In this document: piece by piece, positions 46,233-55,807 of the stretch | Numbering within the stretch: the stretch's first letter is position 1 | How the letters are laid out: each line of letters begins with the position of its first letter | DNA from: an uncultured Burkholderiales bacterium | Lineage (GTDB): Bacteria > Pseudomonadota > Gammaproteobacteria > Burkholderiales > Burkholderiaceae_C | Assembly (NCBI GenBank): GCA_902825995.1 | Contig: CADEDE010000009.1 | Coordinates: forward strand, 1-58,713 | Reading direction: 5' to 3' | Length of the DNA: 58,713 nucleotides | Made by a program: the position numbers and the translations under genes | The notes under the pieces: generated by a model | What the model was told of the DNA's origin: nothing | The model's input: the letters and a program-made list of their open reading frames with translations, nothing else | Databases searched by the model: none

Positions 46233-46853
46233 TCAGATCAGGTTCAGCGCGGCAAACACCTGCGACTTGTTGCGCTGTTGTGCGGCATATTTGAGGCGCT
46301 GCGAATGCACGACGGTCTTCAAATCGAACAGCGCCGTCTCGAACAAAGCATTAATTATAACGAAGTCGAAATCGCGGGCGTGCGGCACTTCGCCGCGTGC
46401 ATTGGCCATGCGCTCTTCGATCGCTTCGGGGTGGTCTTCGCCGCGCCGCGTCAGGCGCAGGCGCAACTCGTCCCAGCTCGGCGGCAGGATGAAGATCAGT
46501 ACCGCGTTCTCGAACAAGCGCTTGATCTGCAGCGCGCCCTGCCAGTCGATCTCGAGGACCACGTCTTCGCCATGCTCGAGCCGCGCCTGGACCGCCTTGC
46601 GCGAGGTGCCGTAAAGGTGGCCATGTACCTGCGCCCACTCGAAGAATTCGCCGCGCGCGACCATGGCGCGGAATTCGGTCTCATCGACGAACCAGTATTC
46701 GCGTCCATGCTGTTCCTGGCCGCGCGGCGCGCGCGTGGTGTGCGACACCGACAGCGCCAGGTGCGAATCGAGTTCGAGCAGCGCATTGACCAGGCTCGAT
46801 TTGCCGGCCCCGCTGGGGGCGGCGACGACGAACAGGTTGCCGGGGGTTTCCAT
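46233..46853 (-). CDS. gmk: Guanylate kinase
   Basis: 206-residue enzyme phosphorylating GMP to GDP. P-loop GAGKSS ([20 protein letters not shown]) at the N-terminus, the GMP-binding [20 protein letters not shown] and the lid region [20 protein letters not shown] are all present. ATG 46853; 12 bases after yicC and on the same strand. Confidence 0.96.
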   Translation of the reverse strand: METPGNLFVVAAPSGAGKSSLVNALLELDSHLALSVSHTTRAPRGQEQHGREYWFVDETEFRAMVARGEFFEWAQVHGHLYGTSRKAVQARLEHGEDVVLEIDWQGALQIKRLFENAVLIFILPPSWDELRLRLTRRGEDHPEAIEERMANARGEVPHARDFDFVIINALFETALFDLKTVVHSQRLKYAAQQRNKSQVFAALNLI

Positions 46854-46865
46854 CGCGTTGCCGGA

Positions 46866-47789
46866 TCACTCGATGTTCTGCACCTGCTCGCGCATTTGCT
46901 CGATGGCGACCTTCATTTCGACCGCAATGCCGGTCAACTCCAGCGCCGCCGACTTCGAGCCCAGCGTATTGGCCTCGCGCTGCAATTCCTGTATCAGGAA
47001 GTCCAGGCGCTTGCCGACCTCGCCGCCCTTGTTCAACAGGCGTTCGATCTCGTCGAGGTGCGCGGCCAGCCGGGCGAGTTCCTCGGCCACATCGATGCGG
47101 ATCGCGAACGCGGCGGCTTCGTTCAGCGCACGTTCCTGCAAGGCCTCGGCGCTGACCGTCTGCGTGGCGCCGCTGGCTTGCAGGGCTTCCTGCCAGCGTT
47201 CGAGAAAACGTTGCTGCTGGCGTTGCACCACGGTCGGCAGGAGCGGCTTGGCCTGCCCGGCCAGCGCGCGCAGGTGGCCGATGCGTTCGTGCAGCACGGC
47301 CGCCAGGCGTTCGCCTTCGCGGCCACGTGCCTTGCGCAACCCGGCTACCGCATCGCGGGCGGCCTGCAGGGCGGGCTCGTCGAGCCGCTCGGTCGTGGCG
47401 CCGCCGCGGCACCATTGCAGCGCTTCATGCACCGACAGTGGTGCGGCCTTGGGCAGCCAGCTTTGCACGGTGCCTTCGATGCGCAACAGGCGGCTCAATT
47501 GTTCGCTGCCCGGCGCGGGCAGGCCGGTGTCGCTGTCGCGCTGTCCGGTGATGCGCAATTCGATCTTGCCGCGTTTGACGGCCGCGGCAATCATCTCGCG
47601 CAGTGCCGGTTCCAAGGCCCGAAATTCATCGGGCAGGCGCAGCGACAAATCGAGAAATCGGCCATTCACCGAGCGCAGTTCGGCACTCACCAAAACCCCC
47701 GCGCCGGACGCGCCCGCGACGCCACCATCACCCTGCCGAGCCGCGCCAGCACTGGCGCTGGCGTATCCGGTCATGCTGTAAACTGACAT
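46866..47789 (-). CDS. yicC: YicC family endoribonuclease-like protein
   Basis: 307-residue protein with the YicC N-terminus (MSVYSMTGYASAS, ELRSVNGRFLDLSLRLP) and the C-terminal DUF1732 domain (RIDVAEELARLAAHLDEIER, FLIQELQREANTLGSKS). E. coli YicC is linked to RNA turnover and related proteins act as endoribonucleases (family knowledge). First gene of the yicC-gmk-rpoZ unit; divergent from the kinase gene, 32 bases away. Confidence 0.93.
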   Translation of the reverse strand: MSVYSMTGYASASAGAARQGDGGVAGASGAGVLVSAELRSVNGRFLDLSLRLPDEFRALEPALREMIAAAVKRGKIELRITGQRDSDTGLPAPGSEQLSRLLRIEGTVQSWLPKAAPLSVHEALQWCRGGATTERLDEPALQAARDAVAGLRKARGREGERLAAVLHERIGHLRALAGQAKPLLPTVVQRQQQRFLERWQEALQASGATQTVSAEALQERALNEAAAFAIRIDVAEELARLAAHLDEIERLLNKGGEVGKRLDFLIQELQREANTLGSKSAALELTGIAVEMKVAIEQMREQVQNIE

Positions 47790-47821
47790 TGACCCTCAGC
47801 AAATAGAAGCAACCACCGATT

Positions 47822-48790
47822 ATGTCAAAGCCCAAACCCGCCCCGCTGCCCGCGGGTACCGTGGTCGGTGGCTATCAGATCGTCAAGAAGCTCGCGGCGG
47901 GCGGCTTCGGCGTGGTTTATCTGGCGGAAGACGAACAGCGCCACCTGATTGCGCTGAAAGAATATTTGCCGGCCTCGCTGGCCGAGCGCTCGCCGGGTGA
48001 ACTGACGCCGCGGGTCAAGCCCGACAAGCTGCCGCTGTACCGCCTGGGCCTGAAAAGCTTCTTCGAGGAAGGCCGGTCGCTGGCGCAGATTTCGCACCCG
48101 AGCGTGGTCTCGGTGCTGAATTTCTTCCGCGAAAACGAAACCGTCTATATGGTGATGAATTACTTGCAGGGCGACACCTTGCAGGATTTCATCGTCACCG
48201 CGCGCGACCTGAAGCGCGACAAGGTCTTCCGCGAGTCCACCATCCGCAGCCTGTTCGACGAGATCCTGCGCGGCTTGCGCATCGTGCACCAGCACAAGAT
48301 GCTGCACCTGGATATCAAGCCAGCCAATATCTTCGTCACCAACGAGAACAAGGCCGTGCTGCTCGACTTCGGTGCCGCGCGCGAAGTGCTGAGCAAGGAA
48401 GGCAATTTCATCCGCCCGATGTACACGCCGGGTTTTGCTGCGCCCGAGATGTACCGCCGCGATGGCTCGCTCGGGCCGTGGACCGACATCTACGCCATCG
48501 GCGCCTGCATCTACGCCTGCATGCAGGGCTATCCGCCCAACGATGCGCCGCAGCGCATCGAGAAAGACCGGCTGGCGCTGAGCCTTTCGCGCCTGCGCAA
48601 CGTCTATTCCGACAATCTGATCGAAGTCACCGAATGGTGCATGTCGCTGGATCCGCTGTCACGGCCGCAGAGCGTCTTCGCGCTGCAAAAGGAACTGGCC
48701 CGCGAAACCGAGCGTCGCTACACCAAGCTGAGCTTCAGCGAGCGGCTCAAGCTGCAACTGGAGAACTTGAAAACAGGTGCGAAGGCGTGA
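47822..48790 (+). CDS. Serine/threonine protein kinase
   Basis: 322-residue soluble Hanks-type kinase. The glycine loop LAAGGFGVVYLA (about residue 18), the ATP-binding Lys in ALKEYLP, the catalytic loop HLDIKPANIF (about 160), the DFGAA metal loop (about 180) and the APEMY activation end are intact. No membrane helix or PASTA repeat is present. Its stop overlaps the start of a PP2C phosphatase gene (GTGA), so the two form an opposing pair. Confidence 0.93.
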   Translation: MSKPKPAPLPAGTVVGGYQIVKKLAAGGFGVVYLAEDEQRHLIALKEYLPASLAERSPGELTPRVKPDKLPLYRLGLKSFFEEGRSLAQISHPSVVSVLNFFRENETVYMVMNYLQGDTLQDFIVTARDLKRDKVFRESTIRSLFDEILRGLRIVHQHKMLHLDIKPANIFVTNENKAVLLDFGAAREVLSKEGNFIRPMYTPGFAAPEMYRRDGSLGPWTDIYAIGACIYACMQGYPPNDAPQRIEKDRLALSLSRLRNVYSDNLIEVTEWCMSLDPLSRPQSVFALQKELARETERRYTKLSFSERLKLQLENLKTGAKA

Positions 48791-49701
48791 GGTTCTCGGT
48801 CTATCAGATCAGCCGCAAGGGGGGTCGCGAAAAGAACGAAGACCGCATGGGCTATTGCTACACGCGTGATTCGGGCCTGTTCGCTCTGGCCGACGGCATG
48901 GGTGGACACCCGGAGGGCGAAGTCGCCTCGCAGCTCGCGCTGCAAACCCTGGCCGCGCTGTTCCAGCGCGACGCCAAGCCGACGCTGGCCGACCCGCTGC
49001 GCTTTCTGCACGACGCCATCATTGCTGCCCACCACCAGCTGCTGCGCTATGCCACCGAGAAGGCGCTGATCGACACCCCGCGCACGACCGTTGTGGCCTG
49101 CGTGATGCAGGGCAACGCGGCCTACTGGGCTCATTGCGGCGATTCGCGCCTGTACCTGGTGCGTGGCGACAAACTCGTCGCCCGAACGCGCGACCACTCC
49201 TACACCGAGCTGCAGGAAACGCTTTCGCATGTCGTGCCGATGGGTGAGAAGTTCAATCGCAATGTGCTCTTCACCTGCCTGGGCAGCCCGGGCAAGCCGG
49301 TGGTCGATACCGCCGGCCCGCTGCTGCTGCATTCCGGCGACCGCATGTTGCTGTGCTCCGACGGCCTGTGGGGCAGCGTGACCGACAGCGTGATTGCCGA
49401 GCAATTGGCCAGCCGCACGATCTCCGACTCGGCGCCCGAGCTGGTCGAGCAGGCCCTGCGCAACGGCGGCCCGAAGAGCGACAACGTGACCGTGATTTCG
49501 GTCGAGTGGGAGTCGGCCGAAGACAGCGACAGCGTCACCGGCATTTCCACCCAGAGCCTGGGCGAGGAGGTCTTTGCCTCGACCATCCAGGCCAGCGTCG
49601 TCGGCGACCTGGCCAGCGACGAGCTCGACGAGGCCGAGATCGAGCGTTCGATCAAAGAGATCAACGACGCCATCCGTCGCTCCAACGAGAAAAAGTCCTG
49701 A
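48787..49701 (+). CDS. PP2C-type serine/threonine phosphatase
   Basis: 304-residue phosphatase. The metal-binding motifs are in place: KNEDRMG (about residue 17), [12 protein letters not shown] (about 35), [11 protein letters not shown] (about 117), LLCSDGLWG (about 190) and [12 protein letters not shown] (about 235). A 60-residue acidic C-terminal tail ([19 protein letters not shown]) follows. The start is GTG 48787. It should reverse phosphorylation by the upstream kinase. Its stop overlaps the rph ATG by one base. Confidence 0.93.
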   Translation: MRFSVYQISRKGGREKNEDRMGYCYTRDSGLFALADGMGGHPEGEVASQLALQTLAALFQRDAKPTLADPLRFLHDAIIAAHHQLLRYATEKALIDTPRTTVVACVMQGNAAYWAHCGDSRLYLVRGDKLVARTRDHSYTELQETLSHVVPMGEKFNRNVLFTCLGSPGKPVVDTAGPLLLHSGDRMLLCSDGLWGSVTDSVIAEQLASRTISDSAPELVEQALRNGGPKSDNVTVISVEWESAEDSDSVTGISTQSLGEEVFASTIQASVVGDLASDELDEAEIERSIKEINDAIRRSNEKKS

Positions 49702-50429
49702 TGAACGAATTCATTCGCAGCGGCGGCCGTGCCGCCGCTGCCCTGCGCCCCTTGCGCATCGAGCGCGGCTATACCCGGCACGCCGAGGGTTCGGTGCTGA
49801 TCGCCTTCGGCGCAACACAGGTGCTGTGCACCGCGTCGGTCGAAGAGCGCGTTCCGCCGCACAAGCGCGGCAGCGGCCAAGGCTGGGTCACCGCCGAATA
49901 CGGCATGCTGCCGCGCGCCACCCACACCCGCAGCGACCGCGAAGCCGCGCGCGGCAAACAGAGCGGGCGCACGCAGGAAATCCAGCGCCTGATCGGCCGT
50001 TCGCTGCGCGCGGTGTTCGATCTGCCGGCGCTGGGCGAGCGCACGATCACGCTCGATTGCGACGTCTTGCAGGCCGACGGCGGCACGCGCACGGCGGCCA
50101 TCACCGGTGCATTCGTCGCCGCGCACGATGCGGTGACGTGGTTGCTGGCGCAGGGGCGCATTGCCGCGAGCCCAATCCGCGACCATGTCGCGGCGATCTC
50201 GGTGGGCCTGTTGAACCACGTGCCGCTACTCGACCTCGAATACAGCGAAGACTCGAGCTGCGACACCGACATGAATGTGGTGATGACCGGTGCCGGCACC
50301 TACGTTGAAGTCCAGGGCACGGCCGAGGGCGCGGCCTTCACGCGCGCGCAGATGGATGCGCTGCTGATGCTGGCCGAGCGCGGCATCGCCGACCTGGTCG
50401 AGGCGCAGAAGGCTGCACTGGCGTCATGA
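49701..50429 (+). CDS. rph: Ribonuclease PH
   Basis: 242-residue phosphorolytic 3'-5' exoribonuclease that trims tRNA 3' ends. Family marks are [60 protein letters not shown] and the catalytic-site DMNVVMTG. It is translationally coupled to the phosphatase gene (TGATG), placing the kinase/phosphatase pair and RNA processing in one operon. Confidence 0.96.
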   Translation: MNEFIRSGGRAAAALRPLRIERGYTRHAEGSVLIAFGATQVLCTASVEERVPPHKRGSGQGWVTAEYGMLPRATHTRSDREAARGKQSGRTQEIQRLIGRSLRAVFDLPALGERTITLDCDVLQADGGTRTAAITGAFVAAHDAVTWLLAQGRIAASPIRDHVAAISVGLLNHVPLLDLEYSEDSSCDTDMNVVMTGAGTYVEVQGTAEGAAFTRAQMDALLMLAERGIADLVEAQKAALAS

Positions 50430-50508
50430 CGGCCCCCATGATCGACGACTGCGTCGATCGACCCCCCAGGGGGGCGCCGACTGGCTTGGGGCGGCCCGGC
50501 GCCAGTCC
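50430..50508 (+). repeat. Structured intergenic repeat, copy 3
   Basis: Occupies the whole gap between the rph stop and the rdgB ATG. It has a perfect hairpin GATCGACG-ACTG-CGTCGATC (about 50440-50459), a CCCCCCAGGGGGG palindrome (about 50461-50474) and the conserved tail CTTGGGGCGGCCCGGCG (about 50485-50501). Same architecture as copies 1, 4 and 5 with a different first hairpin sequence. Confidence 0.75.
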
Positions 50509-51138
50509 ATGAAGCTTGTGCTGGCGTCCAACAACGCCAAGAAGCTCGCCGAATTGCAGACCCTGTTCGCCGGCCTGGCGATCGAACTCGTGAGCCAGGC
50601 CTCGCTCGGCATCACCGAGGCCGAGGAGCCGCACCACAGCTTTGTCGAGAACGCCCTTGCCAAGGCGCGCCATGCGGCGCAGGCCAGCGGGCTGCCGGCC
50701 ATTGCCGACGACTCCGGGCTGTGTGTCGCTGCGCTGGGTGGAGCGCCTGGCGTGCAGTCAGCGGGCTATGCCGGCCTCGTCGCTGCGCCTGGTGGCCGAG
50801 AAGCGCAGCGCCGGGCACAGGACGCAGCCAACAACGCCCTGCTGCTCGAATCCATGCGTGGCATCGCCGACCGCCGTGCGCGTTTTGTGAGCACGCTCAT
50901 TGCCCTGCGCCATGCCGACGATCCGGAACCCCTGGTCGCATCGGGTCGCTGGGAAGCCACGCTGCTCAGCGTGCCGCGCGGCGGCGGCGGCTTCGGCTAC
51001 GACTCCCTGGTGTGGATCGAGTCGCTCGGCGCCAGCGTCGCCGAACTCGGCGCCGAGCAGAAAAACCGGGTCAGTCACCGCGCGCTGGCCGCCGCGCAAA
51101 TGCGCGAGTTGATGCGCAAGGCCTGGTCGCTGGGTTGA
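50509..51138 (+). CDS. rdgB: Non-canonical purine NTP pyrophosphatase (dITP/XTP)
   Basis: 209-residue housecleaning enzyme hydrolysing dITP, ITP and XTP to monophosphates. LVLASNNAKKLAELQTLFAG opens the protein; HSFVENALAKARHAA, PAIADDSGLCVAALGGAPGV and FGYDSLVWIE are the family motifs, ending SHRALAA. The usual GVYSARYAG reads GVQSAGYAG here, a possibly relevant change near the active site. Two bases before hemW. Confidence 0.94.
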   Translation: MKLVLASNNAKKLAELQTLFAGLAIELVSQASLGITEAEEPHHSFVENALAKARHAAQASGLPAIADDSGLCVAALGGAPGVQSAGYAGLVAAPGGREAQRRAQDAANNALLLESMRGIADRRARFVSTLIALRHADDPEPLVASGRWEATLLSVPRGGGGFGYDSLVWIESLGASVAELGAEQKNRVSHRALAAAQMRELMRKAWSLG

Positions 51139-51139
51139 C

Positions 51140-52333
51140 GTGAGCGAACGCCCGATTCGTATTCACCGCCAGACGCCATCGGCTGGCATTGCTCTGGCCG
51201 CATTGCCGCCGCTGGCGCTGTACGTGCACCTGCCTTGGTGCTTGAAAAAATGCCCCTACTGCGACTTCAATTCACATCAAGCAAAGCAGGGCGCGCTGCC
51301 TGAAGCGCGCTACCTCGACGCGCTGATCGCCGATCTCGACGCGGCGCTGCCGCAGGTCTGGGGCCGAAGGGTCATCAGCGTCTTCATCGGCGGCGGCACG
51401 CCGAGCCTGTTCTCGCCGGCGAGCATCGACCGCCTGCTGGCCGACATCCGCGCCCGCCTGCCGCTCGAAGCGGGCTGCGAAATCACGCTCGAAGCCAACC
51501 CCGGCAGCTTCGAGCGCGAGCGTTTTCGGGCTTACCGTGCGGCGGGCGTCACGCGGCTGTCGGTCGGCGTGCAGAGCTTCGACGACGCGCTGCTGGCGCG
51601 CATCGGCCGTGTGCATGACGGCGCACAGGCGCGGGCGGCGCTGGCCGAAGCGCGCGAGGCTTTCGACACCTTCAACCTCGACCTGATGTATGCGTTGCCG
51701 GGCCAGAGCCCGGCGCAGCTGCAGGCCGACCTCGATACTGCGCTGGCCTTCGCGCCGCCGCACCTGTCGATCTACCACCTGACGGTCGAGCCCAATACCG
51801 CATTCGCCAACGCGCCGCCGCTGCTGCCCGACGACGACGCGGCCAGCCAGATGCTCGATGCGATCGTGGCGCGCACGGCAAGCGAGGGCCTGGCGCGCTA
51901 CGAGGTTTCGGCTTTCGCGCGGCCCGGCCACCGCTGCGTGCACAACCTCAACTACTGGCAGTTCGGCGACTACCTCGGCATCGGTGCCGGCGCCCACGGC
52001 AAGTTGAGTTTTCCCGATCGCATCGTGCGCCAGGTGCGCTGGCGCGAACCGGCGATGTACATCGACAAGGCGCTCGCCGGGCATGCGCTGTCCAACGAAC
52101 AAGTTGTCGCGCCCGATCAGTTGCCGCTCGAATACATGATGAACGCGCTGCGCCTGGCCGAGGGTTTCGAGCCGGCACGCTTTGCCGAGCGCACCGGCCA
52201 ATCGATCGCCGTGATCGACGCGGCCTTGCAGCGCGCTCAAGTGCAGGGCCTCATCGAACGCAACGGTTCGCGGCTGCGGCCGACGCCGCGTGGCTTCGAT
52301 TTCCTGAGCGACCTGCAGGCGCTGTTTGTTTGA
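51140..52333 (+). CDS. hemW: Radical SAM haem chaperone HemW (coproporphyrinogen III oxidase-like)
   Basis: 397-residue radical SAM protein. The 4Fe-4S/SAM cluster motif is LPWCLKKCPYCDFNSH (CxxxCxxC, about residue 34), with GGGTPSLFSPASI, the RLSVGVQSFDD and LDLMYALPGQS segments and a C-terminal HemN-like domain (PLEYMMNALRLAEGFE). HemW proteins bind haem and act as haem chaperones rather than oxidases (family knowledge). The start is GTG 51140. Confidence 0.93.
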   Translation: MSERPIRIHRQTPSAGIALAALPPLALYVHLPWCLKKCPYCDFNSHQAKQGALPEARYLDALIADLDAALPQVWGRRVISVFIGGGTPSLFSPASIDRLLADIRARLPLEAGCEITLEANPGSFERERFRAYRAAGVTRLSVGVQSFDDALLARIGRVHDGAQARAALAEAREAFDTFNLDLMYALPGQSPAQLQADLDTALAFAPPHLSIYHLTVEPNTAFANAPPLLPDDDAASQMLDAIVARTASEGLARYEVSAFARPGHRCVHNLNYWQFGDYLGIGAGAHGKLSFPDRIVRQVRWREPAMYIDKALAGHALSNEQVVAPDQLPLEYMMNALRLAEGFEPARFAERTGQSIAVIDAALQRAQVQGLIERNGSRLRPTPRGFDFLSDLQALFV

Positions 52334-52440
52334 CGCCGTTGCGCCGGCCGGTGGCCGCCGCCAGCCGCAAAAATGGCCGTGCTTTGCGCGGCATTTCAGC
52401 GCCATCGCCGCCCGGGGCGGCTGCTAGACTGGTCTATACC

Positions 52441-53211
52441 GTGAGCGAGTCCACGCCCCCTGTTGAACCGGCAGCGCCGCAGGCGGCGGCGTTTGCCGTG
52501 CTCAAACTCGATGCCGCGCTGTCGCTGTTGCGACAGTCGGGGCATGAGCCGCCGCCAGGCGTTGCCGGCAGCGCGGCCTGGTTGCAGGGCCTGATCGATG
52601 CGCTGTGCGAGCTGTCCAGCCGCGATGCCCTGACCGGACTGGCCAACCGGCGCCACTTCGAAATGGTGCTGGCGCGTGAAATCGACCGCGTGGCCCGCGC
52701 CGGCGAGCCGGCCCTGCTGCTGGTGCTCGACATCGACCATTTCAAGCGCGTCAACGACAGCCACGGCCACGCCGCCGGCGACCTGGTGTTGAAGGCCGTG
52801 TCCGAGGCCTTGCTCGAATGCGTGCGGCCGATGGATACCGTGGCCCGCATCGGCGGCGAGGAATTCGCCATCGTGCTGCCGAATTGCCCGCCGGCCTTTG
52901 GCCCCACCGTGGCCGAGCGCATGCGCACGCGCGTCGAGCGCCGGCCGGTCACGATCGGTTTGTCGGAGCAGATCTCCGTCACGGTCAGCCTGGGTGGTGC
53001 CTTTGCGCCGCAGTGGGTGCGCTCCTCCGTGCGCCTGTGGCTCGAACGCGCCGACCTGCAGCTCTACAACGCCAAGGCCACCGGGCGCAACCGCGCGGTC
53101 TTCGAGCCGGCCGCGGTATCGCTGGTCAAGGCCGAGGAAAAAGGCTTGTTGTTCGGCCACTCGCAGTTCGACGCCAACGCGACAGACGATCCGAAAGACG
53201 CCGACGCATGA
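52441..53211 (+). CDS. GGDEF diguanylate cyclase
   Basis: 256-residue cytosolic protein with a short N-terminal helical region (about residues 1-60, DAALSLLRQSGHEPPPGVAG) and a GGDEF domain (about 65-225). Active site GGEEFAIVLP is intact and an RPMD inhibitory site lies five residues before it. DALTGLANRRHFE and the D in LVLDIDHFKRVNDSHGHAAG are canonical. GTG 52441 is chosen as start because upstream codons are not conserved-looking. It is coupled by a 4-base overlap to a MinD/ParA-like ATPase gene. Confidence 0.9.
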   Translation: MSESTPPVEPAAPQAAAFAVLKLDAALSLLRQSGHEPPPGVAGSAAWLQGLIDALCELSSRDALTGLANRRHFEMVLAREIDRVARAGEPALLLVLDIDHFKRVNDSHGHAAGDLVLKAVSEALLECVRPMDTVARIGGEEFAIVLPNCPPAFGPTVAERMRTRVERRPVTIGLSEQISVTVSLGGAFAPQWVRSSVRLWLERADLQLYNAKATGRNRAVFEPAAVSLVKAEEKGLLFGHSQFDANATDDPKDADA

Positions 53212-53990
53212 CCGAGCCCATCAAACCAAGCACCCGGCGTGCGCGCATCACCGCCGTGACCAGCGGCAAGGGCGGCGTGGGCAAGACCTTCGTCGCGGCC
53301 AACCTGGCCGCGGCGCTGGCCCAACGCGGCGAGCGCGTGCTGGTGCTCGACGCCGACCTCGGCCTGGCCAATCTCGATGTGGTGCTCAACCTGCACCCGA
53401 AGATCACGCTGCACGATGTCTTCACCGGCAAGCACAAGCTGGAGGATGCGATCGTGCCGGTGGCCGGCGGCTTCTCGGTGCTGCTGGCCGGCTCGGGCAT
53501 GGTCGAATATTCGCGCCTGACGCCCGAGGTGCGCGACCAGTTGCTCGAAACCATCGAGCGCGTGACGCCGATGTTCGACCGCGTCGTGCTCGATACCGGC
53601 GCCGGCATCTCCGACGTGGTGCTCTATACGCTCTCGCTGGCGCATGAGATCCTGGTCGTGACCACGCCCGAACCCACCGCGATGACCGACGCCTACGCCA
53701 CCATCAAGGTGCTGGCCGCGACGCAGAGCCGGCGCGCGCTGCTGCTGGCGGTGAACCAGACCCTGAAGGCCGGTGAAGGCCGCGTGATCCGCAATCAACT
53801 GCAATTGGTGATCGACCGCTTCGTCAACCCGGAGGTCGGCACGCCGGTCAAACTCGAATTCGTCGGCGAGCTGCCCTCCGACCCTGCGGTGCGCGAGGCG
53901 GTGCAAAAGCGCCAGTTGCTGCTCGAGATCTACCCCGGCTCGCCGGCCGCGCTGGCGGTGACGGCGCTGGCCGCGCGCATCACGCTCTGA
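53208..53990 (+). CDS. MinD/ParA-family ATPase (FlhG-like)
   Basis: 260-residue deviant-Walker ATPase. SGKGGVGKTFVAANLAAALA (Walker A, about residue 19), the switch DADLGLANLDVVL (about 50) and DTGAGISDVVL are intact; the C-terminal part has VREAVQKRQLLLEIYPGSPA, close to FlhG/FleN proteins that regulate flagellar number. It lacks the N-terminal DQAxxLR activation helix of FlhG, so it may be a MinD-like orphan. It overlaps the diguanylate cyclase by 4 bases. Confidence 0.85.
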   Translation: MTEPIKPSTRRARITAVTSGKGGVGKTFVAANLAAALAQRGERVLVLDADLGLANLDVVLNLHPKITLHDVFTGKHKLEDAIVPVAGGFSVLLAGSGMVEYSRLTPEVRDQLLETIERVTPMFDRVVLDTGAGISDVVLYTLSLAHEILVVTTPEPTAMTDAYATIKVLAATQSRRALLLAVNQTLKAGEGRVIRNQLQLVIDRFVNPEVGTPVKLEFVGELPSDPAVREAVQKRQLLLEIYPGSPAALAVTALAARITL

Positions 53991-53996
53991 TTCGCG

Positions 53997-54629
53997 CTAG
54001 CCGCGCAGCAGCACCAACAGCGCACCCAGCCCGCCATCGGCGGCGCTGGCCTGCGTAAAAGCGATCACCTGGTCCTTCTGCACCAGCCAGCGCTTGACCT
54101 TGTCTTTCAGCACTGGCTCGCGGCCCGGCGAGCCATTGCCCTTGCCGTGCACCACGCGCACGCAGCGCAGGCCATCGCGCGCGGCCTGGCGGATGAACGC
54201 CGCCAGCGCATCGCGCGCCGCATCGCGGCGCAGGCCGTGCAGATCGAGCTGGCGCTGGATCGACCATTGCCCGCGGCGCAGGCGAACCGGCACCTCCGCT
54301 CCGATGCCCTCGCGGCGGTAGCTCAGCGCCGCATCGGTATCGAGCAGGCTGCTCACGTCGAAATCATCCGAGAGCGAAGACGCCAGCGCCTGGGCTTCGT
54401 CTTGCTGGCGCTGGCGCGGCTCGGGCGCCGCGGCAGGTGGCGCCAGATCGGCACGCTCGCCCTGCGACTGCGGCGTCACCGCGCCGACGCTGAGGCGAAA
54501 GCGGTCGCGCTCGATGCGCTCGCGTGCCGCGGCCTGGGCCTGCGCCTCGCGACGCGTGGCGGCTTCCTGCGCCTCGCGCGCCAGGCGTTGCCTGAGCGCA
54601 TTCAGCCGCGCGAGGTCGGCGGGCCTCAC
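53997..54629 (-). CDS. Smr-domain protein
   Basis: 210-residue protein with a long charged helical N-terminal region (residues 1-120, [20 protein letters not shown]) and a C-terminal Smr domain (about 125-205) with [39 protein letters not shown] and [10 protein letters not shown]. Smr domains of this small-protein class often have endonuclease activity. The GTG start at 54629 overlaps the radC stop. Function in the cell is unknown. Confidence 0.88.
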   Translation of the reverse strand: MRPADLARLNALRQRLAREAQEAATRREAQAQAAARERIERDRFRLSVGAVTPQSQGERADLAPPAAAPEPRQRQQDEAQALASSLSDDFDVSSLLDTDAALSYRREGIGAEVPVRLRRGQWSIQRQLDLHGLRRDAARDALAAFIRQAARDGLRCVRVVHGKGNGSPGREPVLKDKVKRWLVQKDQVIAFTQASAADGGLGALLVLLRG

Positions 54630-55294
54630 AACAGACCACGCTCGGCGAACGAGAGCACCGAGACACTGCCGACGATCAGGTGATCGACCACGCGCACATC
54701 GACGAGTTGCAACGCCGCGCGCAAACCGTGGGTCAACAACTCATCGGCGCGCGAAGGCTCGGCCGCGCCGCTGGGGTGGTTGCGGGCCAGCACCACGGCG
54801 GCGGCATTCAGCGCCATCGCCCGCTTGACGACTTCGCGCGGGTGCACGCTGGTGTGGGTGAGCGTGCCCGTGAACAGCACTTCATAGGCCAGCAAGCGCA
54901 GGTGCGTATCGAGAAACAGGACCGCGAAGACTTCATGCTCGAGCGCACGCAATTGCAAGGCCGCATAGTCCTTCACGCGCTGCGGCGCATCGAAGACGGG
55001 CCGTTCGGCGAGTTGTTGCGCTAAGACGCGGCGGGCGATTTCGAGCACCGCCGCGACCTCGGCGCGCTTGGCCGGACCCAGGCCCTTGACCGCCTTCAAG
55101 GCCTCCGCATCGGCCTGCAACAGGCCCGCCAAACCACCGAAGCGATCGAGCAGCGATTGGGCCATCTGCAGCACCCCCAGGCCCGGCAGCCCGGTGCGCA
55201 AGAGCAGGGCCAGCAACTCGGCATCGGCCAGCGCGCCCGGGCCGCGGGCGAGCAGCTTCTCGCGCGGGCGGGCATCGGCGGGCAGGTGGCGCAT
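54626..55294 (-). CDS. radC: RadC-family JAMM/MPN+ domain protein with altered metal motif
   Basis: 222-residue protein with the RadC helix-hairpin-helix N-terminus ([40 protein letters not shown]) and the JAMM domain (about residues 100-222). Normal RadC proteins read HNHPSG at the zinc site; here it is [15 protein letters not shown], so the first His is Arg (codon CGC). The second His, the Ser and the Asp are kept. ATG 55294 is preferred to TTG 55315. RadC proteins are not repair enzymes as once thought; their role is unsettled. Confidence 0.9.
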   Translation of the reverse strand: MRHLPADARPREKLLARGPGALADAELLALLLRTGLPGLGVLQMAQSLLDRFGGLAGLLQADAEALKAVKGLGPAKRAEVAAVLEIARRVLAQQLAERPVFDAPQRVKDYAALQLRALEHEVFAVLFLDTHLRLLAYEVLFTGTLTHTSVHPREVVKRAMALNAAAVVLARNHPSGAAEPSRADELLTHGLRAALQLVDVRVVDHLIVGSVSVLSFAERGLL

Positions 55295-55363
55295 GGACGC
55301 GGCAGGGGTATTCAAGAGCGGCCCCGTAAAATCGCGGCCAGTCTAGCGCCCACTTTCAATTTC

Positions 55364-55807
55364 GTGACCGCCATCCAATCGGGTTCCTTCCTGACCCTGC
55401 ACTACCGCCTCGCCGGGCCGGACGGCGCCGCCGTGGTCGATACCTTCAGCGGCCAGCCCGCGACCCTGACGCTGGGCAACGGCGAACTGACGCCGGCGAT
55501 GGAAGCGCGCTTGATCGGCCTGCCCGAGGGCGCGCGCGAAAGTTTCGAGCTGCGCGCGGGCGAAGCCTTCGGCGAGCGCAACCCGGAGATGCTGCAACGC
55601 GTGAGGCTCGCCCTGCTGCATGAATTGGGCGATGCCGATGCGCAGTACAGGATCGGCGATGTGGTCCGCTTCCCGACGCCGAACGGGCAGGGCGCCTATG
55701 CCGGTGTGGTGCGCGAGATCGGCGGCGACTGGTTGCTGTTCGATTTCAACCACCCGCTGGCCGGCCAGCCGGTGCGCCTGGATGTGCATGTGATCGGGGT
55801 GTTATGA
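55364..55807 (+). CDS. fkpB: FKBP-type peptidyl-prolyl isomerase (SlpA/FkpB type)
   Basis: 147-residue isomerase with inserted chaperone flap. Marks are FLTLHYRLAGPDGAAVVDTF, GNGELTPAMEARLIGLPEGA and FDFNHPLAGQPVRLDVHVIG. The start GTG 55364 gives the family N-terminus (TAIQSGSFLTLHYRL). It sits before ispH as in many proteobacteria. Cytosolic folding helper. Confidence 0.93.
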   Translation: MTAIQSGSFLTLHYRLAGPDGAAVVDTFSGQPATLTLGNGELTPAMEARLIGLPEGARESFELRAGEAFGERNPEMLQRVRLALLHELGDADAQYRIGDVVRFPTPNGQGAYAGVVREIGGDWLLFDFNHPLAGQPVRLDVHVIGVL

